This document shows positions 17,046 to 26,912 of a DNA stretch of 64,000 nt, piece after piece. Source of the stretch: Enterobacteriaceae bacterium 89 (lineage in GTDB: Bacteria; Pseudomonadota; Gammaproteobacteria; Enterobacterales; Enterobacteriaceae); contig RQJH01000003.1 in assembly GCA_014156375.1 (NCBI GenBank), positions 1,426,001 to 1,490,000 of the forward strand, given 5' to 3'. Below the pieces are notes generated by a model, which worked only from the letters and a program-made list of their open reading frames with translations, did no database searches and was not told the origin of the DNA. The translations under genes were made by a program, and so were the position numbers. The stretch's first letter is position 1. Each line of letters starts with the position of its first letter.

Positions 17046-18224
17046 TTAACGCGTAATGGCGTACAGCGTACCGTCTTTCGCCTGGATCAGCAGCTGACCT
17101 TCAGCCAGAACGGGATTGGTCTGGAAACCAGAGCTGTCCACTTTCTGCTGAGCGACAAAATGCCCGTCCTGCGGATCCAGCCAGTGCATATAGCCTTCGC
17201 TATCGCCCACGACCAGACTTCCATTATACAACACCGGAGCGGTCAGCAGGCGGTGCAGTAGATCGCTTTGCGTCCACAGCGTTACGCCACCGTCGGTGGT
17301 CAGCGCCAGCACGCGGTCGTTCTGGTCGACAATGTAGATGCGGTTGCCGTCGACGATGAAATCGCTGACTGAACCCAGCTCGCGTTTCCACATGATCTGG
17401 CCGCTGCGCAGATCCATCGCCGTCAGGTTACCGTTATAAGCCAGCGCATAAACGACGTTACCCACGACAACTGGCGTGGTGTCGACATCGCTCAGGCGAT
17501 CGATTTCCGTCGGCCCGGTGGCCGTAGAAATACGCTGCTGCCAGATCAGCTGACCTTGCTGCATCAGCACGGCGCTGACGCGGCCGTTATCACCGCCGAC
17601 AATTGCCGCACCGTAGGCAACCGTTGGAGCCGACTCACCGCGCAGGGACAGCGCTGGCATATCGAGGTTCACGGTCCATTTCACTGCACCGTCAGTTTCA
17701 TTCAGCGCCTGCAGCTGACCGTTGCTGGTGTGGATAAGCACCATACCGTCACTGACAACAGGACGGGAAAGCGCTTCACCCGCTACGCGGGTCTGCCACG
17801 CCACGGAGCCATCGCCGCTGTTCAGGGCATAAACCTGAGCTTTTTCAGTACCAACGTACACGTGACCGCCGGAAATGGTCAGGCCGCCGGACAGCAGCGC
17901 AGGAGCGCGTGAGAACCAGCCGTCTTTCTCGCCCAGATTCACGGACCAGATCTCTTTGCCGTCGTTGGCGTTCACTGCCTTCACAACGCCTTTACGATCC
18001 GCCGCGTAAACGACGTTATCGGCATAGGCCGGATGCAGGTTGGAATAGAAATCACCAATACCGCTGCCTACGGAATCGCTCCAGGAGGTAGACGGAGTAA
18101 ACTGATTAGTCACGGTTGGCAGCGGGGACATTTTCACAACGTCTTCTTCGCTGTTAAACAGTGAACAACCGCTCAATAACGTAACAGACAGCAGTCCTGG
18201 CAAAAGTAATTTACGCAATTGCAT
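17046..18224 (-). CDS. bamB: Outer-membrane assembly lipoprotein BamB
   Basis: Lipoprotein of the BAM complex that inserts beta-barrel proteins into the outer membrane. 392 residues, as in E. coli. Signal peptide with lipobox LLSGC (Cys at about 20). The mature part is an eight-bladed beta-propeller with repeated PQQ-type blades (VKAVNANDGKEIW, VYALNSGDGSVAW, LQALNETDGAVKW, LTAMDLRSGQIMW). It follows yfgM by about 10 bases, and the two proteins are commonly co-transcribed. Confidence 0.98.
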   Translation of the reverse strand: MQLRKLLLPGLLSVTLLSGCSLFNSEEDVVKMSPLPTVTNQFTPSTSWSDSVGSGIGDFYSNLHPAYADNVVYAADRKGVVKAVNANDGKEIWSVNLGEKDGWFSRAPALLSGGLTISGGHVYVGTEKAQVYALNSGDGSVAWQTRVAGEALSRPVVSDGMVLIHTSNGQLQALNETDGAVKWTVNLDMPALSLRGESAPTVAYGAAIVGGDNGRVSAVLMQQGQLIWQQRISTATGPTEIDRLSDVDTTPVVVGNVVYALAYNGNLTAMDLRSGQIMWKRELGSVSDFIVDGNRIYIVDQNDRVLALTTDGGVTLWTQSDLLHRLLTAPVLYNGSLVVGDSEGYMHWLDPQDGHFVAQQKVDSSGFQTNPVLAEGQLLIQAKDGTLYAITR

Positions 18225-18234
18225 CGGGTCCCTC

Positions 18235-18855
18235 TCAGATGGACAAATTATTCATTTTCATGCGCATCATTTCGCTGAGCGCTGGTGAAGCATCACTTTT
18301 AGCGCCAGCTTCCCAGGCAGCACGAGCCCCCTGCTTATCACCTTTGCTTAACAAAATTTCACCGCGCAGATCCGCGACGATACCGGTCCAGCCTTCGCCC
18401 TTCACATTCTCAAGGGTTTTCAGTGCAGCATCAGGCTGTTTCAGCTGAAGCTGAACGCGAGCCAGGCGCACGTTAATAACAGATTTCAGGTTGTCGTCAG
18501 TGGCGGCAGCCAGCCCAAGCTGCAGCTGTTTTTCTGCTTTATCCATCTGACCTGCGTCAACAAACTGCTGCGCCAGCTCCAGCGCCGCGAAAGCACCATA
18601 GGTATTCTTTTCATCTGCTGCGAATTTTTCCGCCGCCGCATAGGTGTCGGGCTGACCGGCTTTCAGCGTCGTCATCGCGCTTTCATAAGCCTGAGAGGCT
18701 TCACGGGCAGTGCTTTCCTGATGTGAACCCCAGTAGCGCCAGCCAACCAGCGCACCAATGCCCAGGATAACGCCTACGGCGAGCGCTTTGCCGTTCTCAG
18801 CAAAGAAATTCTTAAGTGCGTCGACCTGTTCGTTCTCGTTACTGTAGACTTCCAC
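18235..18855 (-). CDS. yfgM: YfgM, periplasmic chaperone-linked TPR protein / ancillary SecYEG factor
   Basis: A 206-residue protein with one N-terminal membrane helix (about 24-43, ALAVGVILGIGALVGWRYW) and a periplasmic TPR-like domain (KAEKQLQLGLAAA, LARVQLQLKQPDAALKTLE). In E. coli YfgM binds PpiD at the Sec translocon and influences the RcsB response. Length and neighbours (hisS upstream, bamB downstream) match E. coli. Confidence 0.95.
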   Translation of the reverse strand: MEVYSNENEQVDALKNFFAENGKALAVGVILGIGALVGWRYWGSHQESTAREASQAYESAMTTLKAGQPDTYAAAEKFAADEKNTYGAFAALELAQQFVDAGQMDKAEKQLQLGLAAATDDNLKSVINVRLARVQLQLKQPDAALKTLENVKGEGWTGIVADLRGEILLSKGDKQGARAAWEAGAKSDASPALSEMMRMKMNNLSI

Positions 18856-18888
18856 GCAGTTCTTCTCCTGAATTATTGTCCCGGGCGA

Positions 18889-20163
18889 TTAGCCCAGCAG
18901 TGTGCGCAAATGCGCGGCAACGCTGTCCTGCGTTACAGTCGTCTGCTCACCAGAGCGCAAATCTTTAACGACCACATTACGTTCAGTCACTTCAGATTCT
19001 CCCAGTACCAGCGCGATGCTTGCGCCCCACTTATCGGCACGGGCAAACTGCTTTTTGAAGTTACCGCCGCCATGGTTGGTCATCAGTTTGATACCCGGCA
19101 GTTCGTCACGCACGGCTTCAGCCAGACGCAGCGCAGCGGATTGGGTATCGGAGCCAGAAGCCACCAGGTATATATCGACAACAGGATCGGCTTTAAATTC
19201 CGGATTCACTGCCTGAACCAGTAAAACTAAGCGCTCAAGGCCCATCGCGAAGCCTACCGCAGGGGTAGCGCGACCGCCAAGCTGTTCCACCAGACCATCA
19301 TAACGACCGCCAGCACAAACGGTACCCTGGGAACCGAGGCTGCTGGTAACCCATTCAAAAACGGTACGGTTGTAGTAATCCAGACCACGCACCAGGCGCT
19401 GGTTCACGGTATAGGCGATACCAGCGGCGTCCAGCAGCGCGCAAAGACCAGCAAAGTGTTCACGAGAGTCTTCGTCGAGGTAATCACCCAGCTCAGGAGC
19501 GTTATCCAACAGCGCCTGAACGTCCGGATTCTTGGAGTCCAGCACGCGCAGCGGGTTGGTGTACATGCGACGTTTGCAGTCTTCGTCGAGCTTGTCTTTG
19601 AACTGTTCCAGGTAAGCCACCAGCGCGTCACGATAGTTAGCGCGAGCTTCCAGGGAGCCGATGGAGTTCAGCTCAAGGCGAACGTGTTCAGAAATGCCCA
19701 GCGCACGCCACCAGCGAGCGGTCAGCAGAATCAGCTCGGCGTCGATGTCCGGGCCTTGCAGACCAAAGACTTCACAGCCCAACTGATGGAATTGACGGTA
19801 GCGGCCTTTTTGCGGACGCTCGTGGCGGAACATCGGGCCGATATACCACAGACGTTGTTCCTGATTGTACAGAAGACCGTGCTCGATGCCGGCGCGTACG
19901 CAGCCCGCAGTCCCTTCAGGGCGCAGCGTCAGGCTATCGCCATTGCGGTCCTCAAAGGTATACATCTCTTTTTCAACCACGTCGGTGACTTCACCGATTG
20001 CGCGTTTGAATAGCGGGGTCTGCTCTACAATCGGCAAACGGATTTCGCTGTAACCGTAGCTCGCGAGCACCTGCTTCAGGGAGCCTTCAATGCGCTGCCA
20101 AAGAGCGGTATCGCCCGGCAGGTAATCGTTCATGCCACGGATGGCTTGAATGTTCTTTGCCAC
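18889..20163 (-). CDS. hisS: Histidyl-tRNA synthetase
   Basis: Class II aminoacyl-tRNA synthetase charging tRNA-His. 424 residues as in E. coli. Motif 2 ([17 protein letters not shown]), the histidine signature motifs [15 protein letters not shown] and [14 protein letters not shown], and motif 3 ([10 protein letters not shown]) are present, followed by the C-terminal anticodon-binding domain. Located between ispG and yfgM. Confidence 0.98.
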   Translation of the reverse strand: MAKNIQAIRGMNDYLPGDTALWQRIEGSLKQVLASYGYSEIRLPIVEQTPLFKRAIGEVTDVVEKEMYTFEDRNGDSLTLRPEGTAGCVRAGIEHGLLYNQEQRLWYIGPMFRHERPQKGRYRQFHQLGCEVFGLQGPDIDAELILLTARWWRALGISEHVRLELNSIGSLEARANYRDALVAYLEQFKDKLDEDCKRRMYTNPLRVLDSKNPDVQALLDNAPELGDYLDEDSREHFAGLCALLDAAGIAYTVNQRLVRGLDYYNRTVFEWVTSSLGSQGTVCAGGRYDGLVEQLGGRATPAVGFAMGLERLVLLVQAVNPEFKADPVVDIYLVASGSDTQSAALRLAEAVRDELPGIKLMTNHGGGNFKKQFARADKWGASIALVLGESEVTERNVVVKDLRSGEQTTVTQDSVAAHLRTLLG

Positions 20164-20256
20164 GTTTATTCTCTTTCTATATACAAAAATGAACCCTTAG
20201 CGCGGTTGCGCCTGCGGGTTCAATCATACACGGGAAGCGAAACGCTTCCCATCACG
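20164..20256 (-). ncRNA. sroE: Candidate SroE small RNA in the ispG-hisS gap
   Basis: The gap matches the place where E. coli encodes the small RNA SroE (between gcpE/ispG and hisS), known from cDNA cloning. Two hairpins are visible: a perfect GGGAAGCG-AAA-CGCTTCCC stem (20232-20250), and a TGAACCC / GGGTTCA stem around 20189-20221 followed on the minus strand by TTTTT. Assignment rests on position and structure; the E. coli sequence could not be aligned here. Confidence 0.45.
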
Positions 20257-21378
20257 TTATTTTGCTTCGACCTGCTGAACGTCAATTCGCTGGCTGTCGT
20301 CAAGCATGCTGGCCTTGGCGCGGATCCGCGCTTCCAGCTGGTCGATCATGTCGTCGTTGTCGAGACGATCCTTACGCACGCCGTCTTCATACAGGCCGCT
20401 TTTCTTATTGCCGCCCGTCACGCCAAGCGTGGAAACCAGCGCTTCACCCGGACCGTTCACCACGCAGCCGATGATCGAAACGTCCATCGGGGTGATGATA
20501 TCTTCCAGCCGCTGTTCCAGGGCGTTAACGGTACCGATCACGTCAAACTCCTGACGAGAACAGGTTGGGCAGGCGATAAAGTTAATGCCGCGTGAGCGAA
20601 TACGCAGCGATTTCAGAATATCAAAGCCGACTTTGATCTCTTCGACCGGATCCGCCGCCAGCGAGATACGCAGCGTGTCGCCGATCCCTTCTGAAAGCAG
20701 CAGGCCTAAGCCGATCGCCGATTTGACCGAACCAGCACGAGCGCCGCCCGCTTCTGTGATCCCCAGGTGCAGAGGCTGATCGATCTGCTTAGCCAGCAGG
20801 CGATAGGACTCAACGGCCAGGAACACATCGGAAGCTTTAACGCTGACTTTGAACTGATCGAAGTTCAGACGATCCAGATGATCGACATGGCGCATGGCGG
20901 ATTCGAGCAGCGCCTGCGGAGTCGGTTCACCGTATTTTTCCTGCAGATCTTTTTCCAGCGAACCGGCGTTCACACCGATGCGGATAGGAATATTTTTATC
21001 GCGGGCGCAGTCAACAACCATGCGGATGCGCTCTTCATTGCCGATATTGCCCGGATTGATGCGCAGACAGTCCACGCCGTACTCAGCCACCTTTAGCGCG
21101 ATGCGATAATCAAAATGAATATCCGCAACCAGCGGTACGCTGACCTGCTGCTTAATCAGTTTGAACGCTTCAGCGGCGTCCATCGTCGGGACGGAAACAC
21201 GGACGATATCAGCACCAACGCGCTCAAGCGCTTTGATCTGGTTGACCGTGGCTTCCACATCGGTGGTGCGCGTGTTGGTCATGGACTGTACGGCGATAGG
21301 GGCACCATCGCCAACAGGCACGTTCCCAACGTAAATGCGTGTGGACTTTCTACGTTGAATTGGAGCCTGATTGTGCAT
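20257..21378 (-). CDS. ispG: 4-hydroxy-3-methylbut-2-en-1-yl diphosphate synthase (flavodoxin)
   Basis: Sixth step of the MEP isoprenoid pathway, reducing methylerythritol cyclodiphosphate with a [4Fe-4S] cluster. 373 residues. TIM barrel ([21 protein letters not shown]) followed by the reductase-like domain with the three cluster ligands in CPTCSR and GCVVNGPGE. Depends on the isc operon located further along this window. Between rodZ and hisS. Confidence 0.98.
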   Translation of the reverse strand: MHNQAPIQRRKSTRIYVGNVPVGDGAPIAVQSMTNTRTTDVEATVNQIKALERVGADIVRVSVPTMDAAEAFKLIKQQVSVPLVADIHFDYRIALKVAEYGVDCLRINPGNIGNEERIRMVVDCARDKNIPIRIGVNAGSLEKDLQEKYGEPTPQALLESAMRHVDHLDRLNFDQFKVSVKASDVFLAVESYRLLAKQIDQPLHLGITEAGGARAGSVKSAIGLGLLLSEGIGDTLRISLAADPVEEIKVGFDILKSLRIRSRGINFIACPTCSRQEFDVIGTVNALEQRLEDIITPMDVSIIGCVVNGPGEALVSTLGVTGGNKKSGLYEDGVRKDRLDNDDMIDQLEARIRAKASMLDDSQRIDVQQVEAK

Positions 21379-21404
21379 GTAAAATCTCCCGCGTGACTCG
21401 TTGA

Positions 21405-22421
21405 TTACTGTGCCGGGGGTTGTTCGGCATTCAGAGTCAGACGTGCAACCTGGTTAGTTCTGATAAAGCGGCTTAAATCGACCGGTTTACCCTGGAACTG
21501 GATTTGTACCGCTGACGGAGCACCGATTTTCAGCTTATACGGCGCCTGGCCCGCCAGATTCAGCGTGCCGTCTTTGCGCTGTAAGCCGCTAAACAGTTTT
21601 TTGCCAGTAGCGTCAGTCACTTCCAGCCAGCAGTCGGCGTTGAAGTTCATCACCAGCGCGTTCGGATTTGCTGCTGCCGTCACGCCAGCCTGGTCGGTCG
21701 GCAGTGGAGCTGCGCCGTTTGCCGCTGGGGCTGGGGTAGCCGCTGTTGCCGTGGTATCCACGTTTGCCTGTGAAGGCGAGACAACGGCATTGGTTTGGGC
21801 ATCTGACGCGGCAGGAGCCGTCGTCTGTGCGGTAGCGGCTGGTGCAGCGCTATCGGTGGCTGGAGCAGATTGGGTGCTGTCAGTTGCCGCAGCAGGAGCC
21901 TGGTTCTGAGCGGTATCGCCAGTGTTCAGAGGCACGTCCTGGCTGCCATTGTTCGCATTCAGCTCGGCGCTGGACTGATCGGCCATGGTGCTGATCTCTT
22001 CCTGCTGCGCCTTATGATTCTGCCACCACCAGGCGCCAGTCAGGCCAATCACCACAAACAGCACCAGCCAGGTGAAGCTCATCAGCCAGCCGTCGCGTTT
22101 CTTACGACGCTTGCCGAGAGACATGCTCTGGCCCGGAGTAACTTTTGCGGCGCGCACGGGGACATCTTTAGCCATAATCGGCAGCAGTTCTTCTTCAGGA
22201 ATATGAACAAGACGCGCATAGGAGCGGATGTAACCACGCAGGAAAGTGGAGGCGAGGTCGGCAGGAGCCTTATCGTCCTCAATATCGCGTACCGTGGAAA
22301 CCTTCAGGCACAAGCGTTCTGCAACGGCTTGTTGGCTGAGTCCGAGTTGTTCACGAGCGTGGCGCAGACGCGCGCCCGTGGTTTTTGCTGCTTCATGGTC
22401 TTGAGTGGCTTCAGTATTCAT
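21405..22421 (-). CDS. rodZ: Cytoskeletal protein RodZ
   Basis: Links the MreB cytoskeleton to the cell-wall elongation machinery and sets rod shape. 338 residues. Cytoplasmic helix-turn-helix domain (about 18-85; [19 protein letters not shown]) that binds MreB, a basic juxtamembrane patch ([10 protein letters not shown]), one membrane helix (about 115-132), an Ala/Thr/Pro-rich periplasmic linker (about 145-250), and the C-terminal DUF4115 beta domain. Low-complexity linker length varies among enterics. Confidence 0.96.
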   Translation of the reverse strand: MNTEATQDHEAAKTTGARLRHAREQLGLSQQAVAERLCLKVSTVRDIEDDKAPADLASTFLRGYIRSYARLVHIPEEELLPIMAKDVPVRAAKVTPGQSMSLGKRRKKRDGWLMSFTWLVLFVVIGLTGAWWWQNHKAQQEEISTMADQSSAELNANNGSQDVPLNTGDTAQNQAPAAATDSTQSAPATDSAAPAATAQTTAPAASDAQTNAVVSPSQANVDTTATAATPAPAANGAAPLPTDQAGVTAAANPNALVMNFNADCWLEVTDATGKKLFSGLQRKDGTLNLAGQAPYKLKIGAPSAVQIQFQGKPVDLSRFIRTNQVARLTLNAEQPPAQ

Positions 22422-22629
22422 TCGCTACAGCTGCTGGTACGTAAATTTAAGGTTGAGGTGCCGGAAAAACCCGCACCGCGAAACTTCTGGTTGCCCATCC
22501 TCGGACAGAGAGCGATTAGCGCAGGACACCCTGTGGTTGCCCCGCTACATACTGCCTCAATCCTGGCGGAAACGCACAGTAATTATTAACCGGATCAGTG
22601 CGTTTCGGTTATTCCTTAAACATTTTAGA

Positions 22630-22655
22630 CTCCACGCGCAATTTCGCGCGCGGAG
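22630..22655 (-). other. Hairpin in the rlmN-rodZ gap
   Basis: CTCCGCGCGC / GCGCGTGGAG pairs over 10 bases with one wobble just after the rlmN stop. There is no T run, so it is more likely an mRNA-stabilising element than a terminator. The rest of 22422-22664 shows no gene. Confidence 0.4.
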
Positions 22656-22664
22656 GACTGTCTG

Positions 22665-23831
22665 TCAGACCGCTTTAACGGCGATCGGTTCACCCTGCAT
22701 GCGTTTACGCAGTGTACGCTTGGTTCTGTCGATAACGTCACCGGCCAGCTGACCGCAGGCTGCGTCAATGTCATCACCGCGGGTTTTACGCACGATAGTG
22801 GTGAACCCGTAGCCCATCAGCACTTTGGAGAAACGATCGATACGGCTGTTAGAACTACGGCCATACGGAGCACCCGGGAACGGGTTCCATGGGATCAGGT
22901 TAATCTTGCACGGCGTATCTTTCAGCAGTTCAGCCAGTTCGTGAGCGTGCTCAGTGCCGTCGTTCACGTGATCGAGCATGACATACTCAATAGTCACACG
23001 GCCCTGATTGGCGTTGGATTTTTCCAGATAGCGACGCACACCGGCAAGAAACTCTTCGATGTTGTATTTCTTGTTGATTGGCACGATTTCATCACGAATC
23101 GTGTCGTTTGGCGCATGCAGAGAAATTGCCAGTGCCACATCAATCATGTCGCCCAGCTTATCCAGCGCAGGCACCACGCCTGAAGTGGACAGCGTTACGC
23201 GGCGTTTGGACAGACCAAAACCGAAATCATCGAGCATGATTTCCATCGCCGGTACGACGTTAGTCAGGTTCAGCAGCGGCTCGCCCATGCCCATCATCAC
23301 CACGTTGGTGATTGGACGAACGCCGGTCTTTTTCTGTGCGCCAATGATTTTAGCTGCACGCCAGACCTGACCGATAATTTCTGAAACGCGCAGGTTACGG
23401 TTAAAGCCCTGCTGCGCCGTTGAGCAGAATTTGCATTCCAGAGCACAGCCTACCTGTGAGGAGACGCAAAGCGTCGCGCGGTCGTCTTCCGGGATATACA
23501 CGGTTTCAACACGCTGATCGCCCACGGCAATGGCCCACTTGATGGTGCCATCTGAAGAACGCTGCTCTTCCACCACTTCCGGTGCGCGGATTTCTGCTAC
23601 TTCTTTAAGCTTGGTGCGCAGGACTTTATTGATGTCCGTCATCTCATCAAAGTCGTCACAGCAGTAGTGATAAAGCCACTTCATCACCTGATCCGCACGG
23701 AACGGCTTTTCGCCCATTTCCTGGAAAAACTCGCGCATCTGCTGACGGTTGAGATCCAGCAGGTTGATTTTGCCATTTTTATTGGGAGCGACAGGCGTGA
23801 CGACTTCAGTGGTGTTAACTAATTCAGACAT
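22665..23831 (-). CDS. rlmN: Dual-specificity RNA methyltransferase RlmN
   Basis: Radical-SAM enzyme that methylates C2 of A2503 in 23S rRNA and A37 of some tRNAs. 388 residues. The cluster motif CxxxCxxC is in CALECKFC, the methyl-carrying Cys is in the C-terminal AACGQL, and GMGEPLLNL is the SAM-binding glycine motif. Translation fidelity and linezolid-type sensitivity depend on this modification in other enterics. First gene of the minus-strand train after ndk. Confidence 0.98.
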   Translation of the reverse strand: MSELVNTTEVVTPVAPNKNGKINLLDLNRQQMREFFQEMGEKPFRADQVMKWLYHYCCDDFDEMTDINKVLRTKLKEVAEIRAPEVVEEQRSSDGTIKWAIAVGDQRVETVYIPEDDRATLCVSSQVGCALECKFCSTAQQGFNRNLRVSEIIGQVWRAAKIIGAQKKTGVRPITNVVMMGMGEPLLNLTNVVPAMEIMLDDFGFGLSKRRVTLSTSGVVPALDKLGDMIDVALAISLHAPNDTIRDEIVPINKKYNIEEFLAGVRRYLEKSNANQGRVTIEYVMLDHVNDGTEHAHELAELLKDTPCKINLIPWNPFPGAPYGRSSNSRIDRFSKVLMGYGFTTIVRKTRGDDIDAACGQLAGDVIDRTKRTLRKRMQGEPIAVKAV

Positions 23832-23877
23832 AATTTTTTCCGGCCTCGTTATTACACGTTATGGCCCCTGGAGGGTT

Positions 23878-23921
23878 AAAAAAGAAACGCCCCGGTGAGC
23901 ATCGGCTCGTCCGGGGGCGTT
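23878..23921 (-). terminator. ndk terminator
   Basis: AACGCCCCCGG / CCGGGGCGTT on the minus strand with a loop of 15 bases, then a T-rich run, between ndk and rlmN. Confidence 0.75.
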
Positions 23922-23993
23922 GCATTGTACAAATTCTGGCGCACGGATGCCACGTTTGCACACGACATCAGTGAAATAAAGTGTAATCCGCGA

Positions 23994-24425
23994 TTAACGG
24001 GTACGCGCGCAGACTTCACCTTCAGCGAAGAAGAAGGCAATTTCACGTTTTGCAGACTCAACGGAGTCAGAACCGTGGGTGCCGTTCTCGGTGAAGCTGT
24101 CTGCGTAATCAGCGCGCAGAGTACCGGCCAGAGCGTTATCCGGGTTGGTTGCGCCCAGCAGATCGCGGTGACGCTGAACAGCGTTTTCGCCTTCCAGTAC
24201 GGAAACCACGATTGGACCGGAGGTCATGAACTCAACCAGACCGTCGAAGAATGGACGACCGTCGTGTTCAGCATAGAAGCCACGAGCCTGCTCAACGGTC
24301 AGGTGCAGCATTTTGGTACCGACAATTTTGAACCCTGCTGCTTCAAAGCGAGCAAAGATGCTGCCAATAACGTTTTTTGCCACCGCGTTTGGCTTAATGA
24401 TGGAAAAAGTACGTTCAATAGCCAT
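23994..24425 (-). CDS. ndk: Nucleoside diphosphate kinase
   Basis: Transfers the gamma phosphate between nucleoside triphosphates and diphosphates. 143 residues, the standard bacterial length. Catalytic His in ENGTHGSDS (near 117), and the opening [14 protein letters not shown] motif. Monocistronic, with its own terminator. Confidence 0.98.
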   Translation of the reverse strand: MAIERTFSIIKPNAVAKNVIGSIFARFEAAGFKIVGTKMLHLTVEQARGFYAEHDGRPFFDGLVEFMTSGPIVVSVLEGENAVQRHRDLLGATNPDNALAGTLRADYADSFTENGTHGSDSVESAKREIAFFFAEGEVCARTR

Positions 24426-24586
24426 GATAACCTCTAATCTAATAAGTTCTGTTGTTGTGCATACGACTGTATGACCTGGCGCGCATTATAATGAGCAATA
24501 ATCCTGCTGCCTATGGATTAAGGTAACATTTTTTTAAAATAAGATTAGTTTTGGTAACACTTTTCGTTATATCCAGGCTAAGCCCT

Positions 24587-26911
24587 TTATTGCAGGGTAA
24601 AACTTGCCGTCGCGGTCTGTCCAGCTTCGTCCATCACCACCAGTTGATAATCGCCTGCCTTCTCCAGCGACAGCGTGGCGTTGTTGCCTGCATTATCCAG
24701 CGGTTCACCGTTGATGAACCACCAGCGCCGCCCTTCTCCTCCGGTAGTTTGCAGAGCCAGCGTGGCCGCTTTTTCACCGGGCAAACGTCTGATAACGGTA
24801 CCTTCGCGAACGCCCGTCAGCGTCATAGGGGTCAAATCCTGTTGCTGCATTGGCGGGCAGGTTTTCGACGCAGCAGGCAGACGAGCCGCTCGCCGCTCGC
24901 CTGCGGGCAGCCACGGCTCCAGCGGCAACGGCCAGACGTCCAGCTCCTGCTGTTTCGCGCCCGGACAATCCGCCGCCACGCGTTCACCCTGTTCGTTCAA
25001 CCACACCGGGAAACGAATGCCGCGGATCCCGTCCTGGTCCGGCAGCAGTAGGGTTGGCGGCTGGCTGTTATCCAGCAGCCAGGTGGATAAACGACGACGA
25101 CAGTTGCTGTCCCCCGCTGCCAGCGCCTGACCTCCAGGCCAGCAGATGGTCCCGGAGCTGACCGAAGGCGGACGGGGATCGGTCGGCAATCCGTTTTTCA
25201 CCGCACCGGCACGTGAGAGCAGCATATTACTGACCTGATTCAACAGCGGCACCGCGCTGATAAAACCAAACTGCCCAACCACCGGCGTGCCATCTGGGCG
25301 TCCGGTCCAGATGCCAATGACATAGCGAGCATTGATGCCAATCGCCCAGGCATCGCGATAGCCGTAGCTCGTTCCCGTTTTCCAGGCCAGCGGCACAACC
25401 GAAGGCAGGGAACTGTCCGGCAGAGGCTGATCTTCACCAGCCAGGATCCGGCGGATTATCCAGGCCGATCCCGGTGTTAACAGTGGCCGCTCGATCAGTG
25501 GATCCGAAGGCAGCAGCCGTAGCCTTCCGGCCTGCCCGTGGCGGGCGAAGGCGCTATAGGCCGCAGCAATATCCGCTAATCTTGCCCCGGCCCCGCCGAG
25601 GATCAGCGACAGATTTGGCTCCGCGCCGTTTGGCAGGATCAGCGGCAGCCCGGCATTACGCAGGCGAGCGGCAAACTGTTTTGGCCCGTAGGCTTCCAGC
25701 ACCTGAACGGCTGGCAGGTTGAGGGATCGCACCAGCGCATCGCTCATGCTGACCGGGCCGTGAAAACCGCTGTCAAAATTCCCTGGCCGATAGTCACTGA
25801 AGCGACGCGGCACATCCTGTAACAGCGAAGCGGCATGGATCAGGCCATCGTCGATCGCCAAACCATAGATAAAAGGTTTGAGAACCGATCCCGGCGATCG
25901 CACCGCGCTGACCATATCGACATGACCAAAACGGCTGTCGTCGCTGATGTCGACAGATCCCACCCAGCCGCGCACTTTCATGTTGGTGTGATCGACAACG
26001 ATCATCGCCAGCGAGCTGCGCGGCGGCAGGCGAGATTTCCAGTTCAGCGCCAGTTCTTCCAGCTGACGCTGCAGCGCTGCATCCAGAGTGGTGACAACTT
26101 TTTCACTTTGACTGCTGGCCAGCACGCGGCGGGAAAACAGCGGAGCCAGCTGAGGCATCTGCCGTGGGAACAGCCATACCGGCTCCTGGCGCGCCTCTTT
26201 CACCACTTCAGCCGACCACACCTTCTGCGTAAGCATTCGTTCCAGTACTTTGTCGCGTGCTGCCTGAGCCCGCTCCGGCCAGCGGTCCGGACGCAGGCGG
26301 CTGGGAGCCTGAGGAAGGACAGCCAACAGCGCGGCTTCAGAATAGCTGAGCTGCTGCGGTGGTTTACCCAGATACGCCCAGCTTGCGGCGCCAATGCCCT
26401 GTAGCGTGCCGCCAAAAGGCGCGCGGTTGAGGTACAGCGTCAGGATCTGGCGTTTATCCAGATGCCATTCGAGCTGAATAGCCCGCCAAAGCTGACGAAT
26501 TTTGCCGCCAAAAGTACGGGGATGGGGATCGAGCAGGCGAGCAACCTGCATCGTTAAGGTACTGCCGCCGGAAATAACCCTTCCGGCGCTAAGATCCTGC
26601 CAGGCCGCGCGCATTACGGATAAAGGGTTCACGCCCGGATGATCCCAGAACCAGCGATCTTCATACTGGATAAGCGCTTCTAAATATCGAGGAGAAACTT
26701 CTTCGATAGTCACCGGATAGCGCCAAATGCCTTCGGCATCGGCAAATCGCCAAAGCGGTGTGCCGTCTTCGGCAACCACTACGCGCGCAGGGGCCACCTC
26801 TTTCAGCGGCAGCGGCCAGATCCGGTCTGCGGCCAGCGCCGCCAGCCAGATTAAAAGGAGAAATCCCGCCAGCCACAGCCAGCGGGATTTTTTGAGTTGC
26901 TTCAACTGCAT
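24587..26911 (-). CDS. pbpC: Penicillin-binding protein 1C
   Basis: Bifunctional class A penicillin-binding protein at the inner membrane. 774 residues. An N-terminal helix (about 11-30) precedes the GT51 glycosyltransferase domain with the catalytic Glu in EDRWFWDHPG and GGSTLTMQ. The transpeptidase domain has SPGSVLKPF (Ser-x-x-Lys), RSLNLPAV (SxN) and KTGTSYGYRD. A C-terminal BiPBP_C domain follows. It lies 1 base after yfhM in the same direction; in enterics the two genes form an operon, matching the pairing of alpha-2-macroglobulins with PBP1C. Confidence 0.97.
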   Translation of the reverse strand: MQLKQLKKSRWLWLAGFLLLIWLAALAADRIWPLPLKEVAPARVVVAEDGTPLWRFADAEGIWRYPVTIEEVSPRYLEALIQYEDRWFWDHPGVNPLSVMRAAWQDLSAGRVISGGSTLTMQVARLLDPHPRTFGGKIRQLWRAIQLEWHLDKRQILTLYLNRAPFGGTLQGIGAASWAYLGKPPQQLSYSEAALLAVLPQAPSRLRPDRWPERAQAARDKVLERMLTQKVWSAEVVKEARQEPVWLFPRQMPQLAPLFSRRVLASSQSEKVVTTLDAALQRQLEELALNWKSRLPPRSSLAMIVVDHTNMKVRGWVGSVDISDDSRFGHVDMVSAVRSPGSVLKPFIYGLAIDDGLIHAASLLQDVPRRFSDYRPGNFDSGFHGPVSMSDALVRSLNLPAVQVLEAYGPKQFAARLRNAGLPLILPNGAEPNLSLILGGAGARLADIAAAYSAFARHGQAGRLRLLPSDPLIERPLLTPGSAWIIRRILAGEDQPLPDSSLPSVVPLAWKTGTSYGYRDAWAIGINARYVIGIWTGRPDGTPVVGQFGFISAVPLLNQVSNMLLSRAGAVKNGLPTDPRPPSVSSGTICWPGGQALAAGDSNCRRRLSTWLLDNSQPPTLLLPDQDGIRGIRFPVWLNEQGERVAADCPGAKQQELDVWPLPLEPWLPAGERRAARLPAASKTCPPMQQQDLTPMTLTGVREGTVIRRLPGEKAATLALQTTGGEGRRWWFINGEPLDNAGNNATLSLEKAGDYQLVVMDEAGQTATASFTLQ

Positions 26912-26912
26912 C

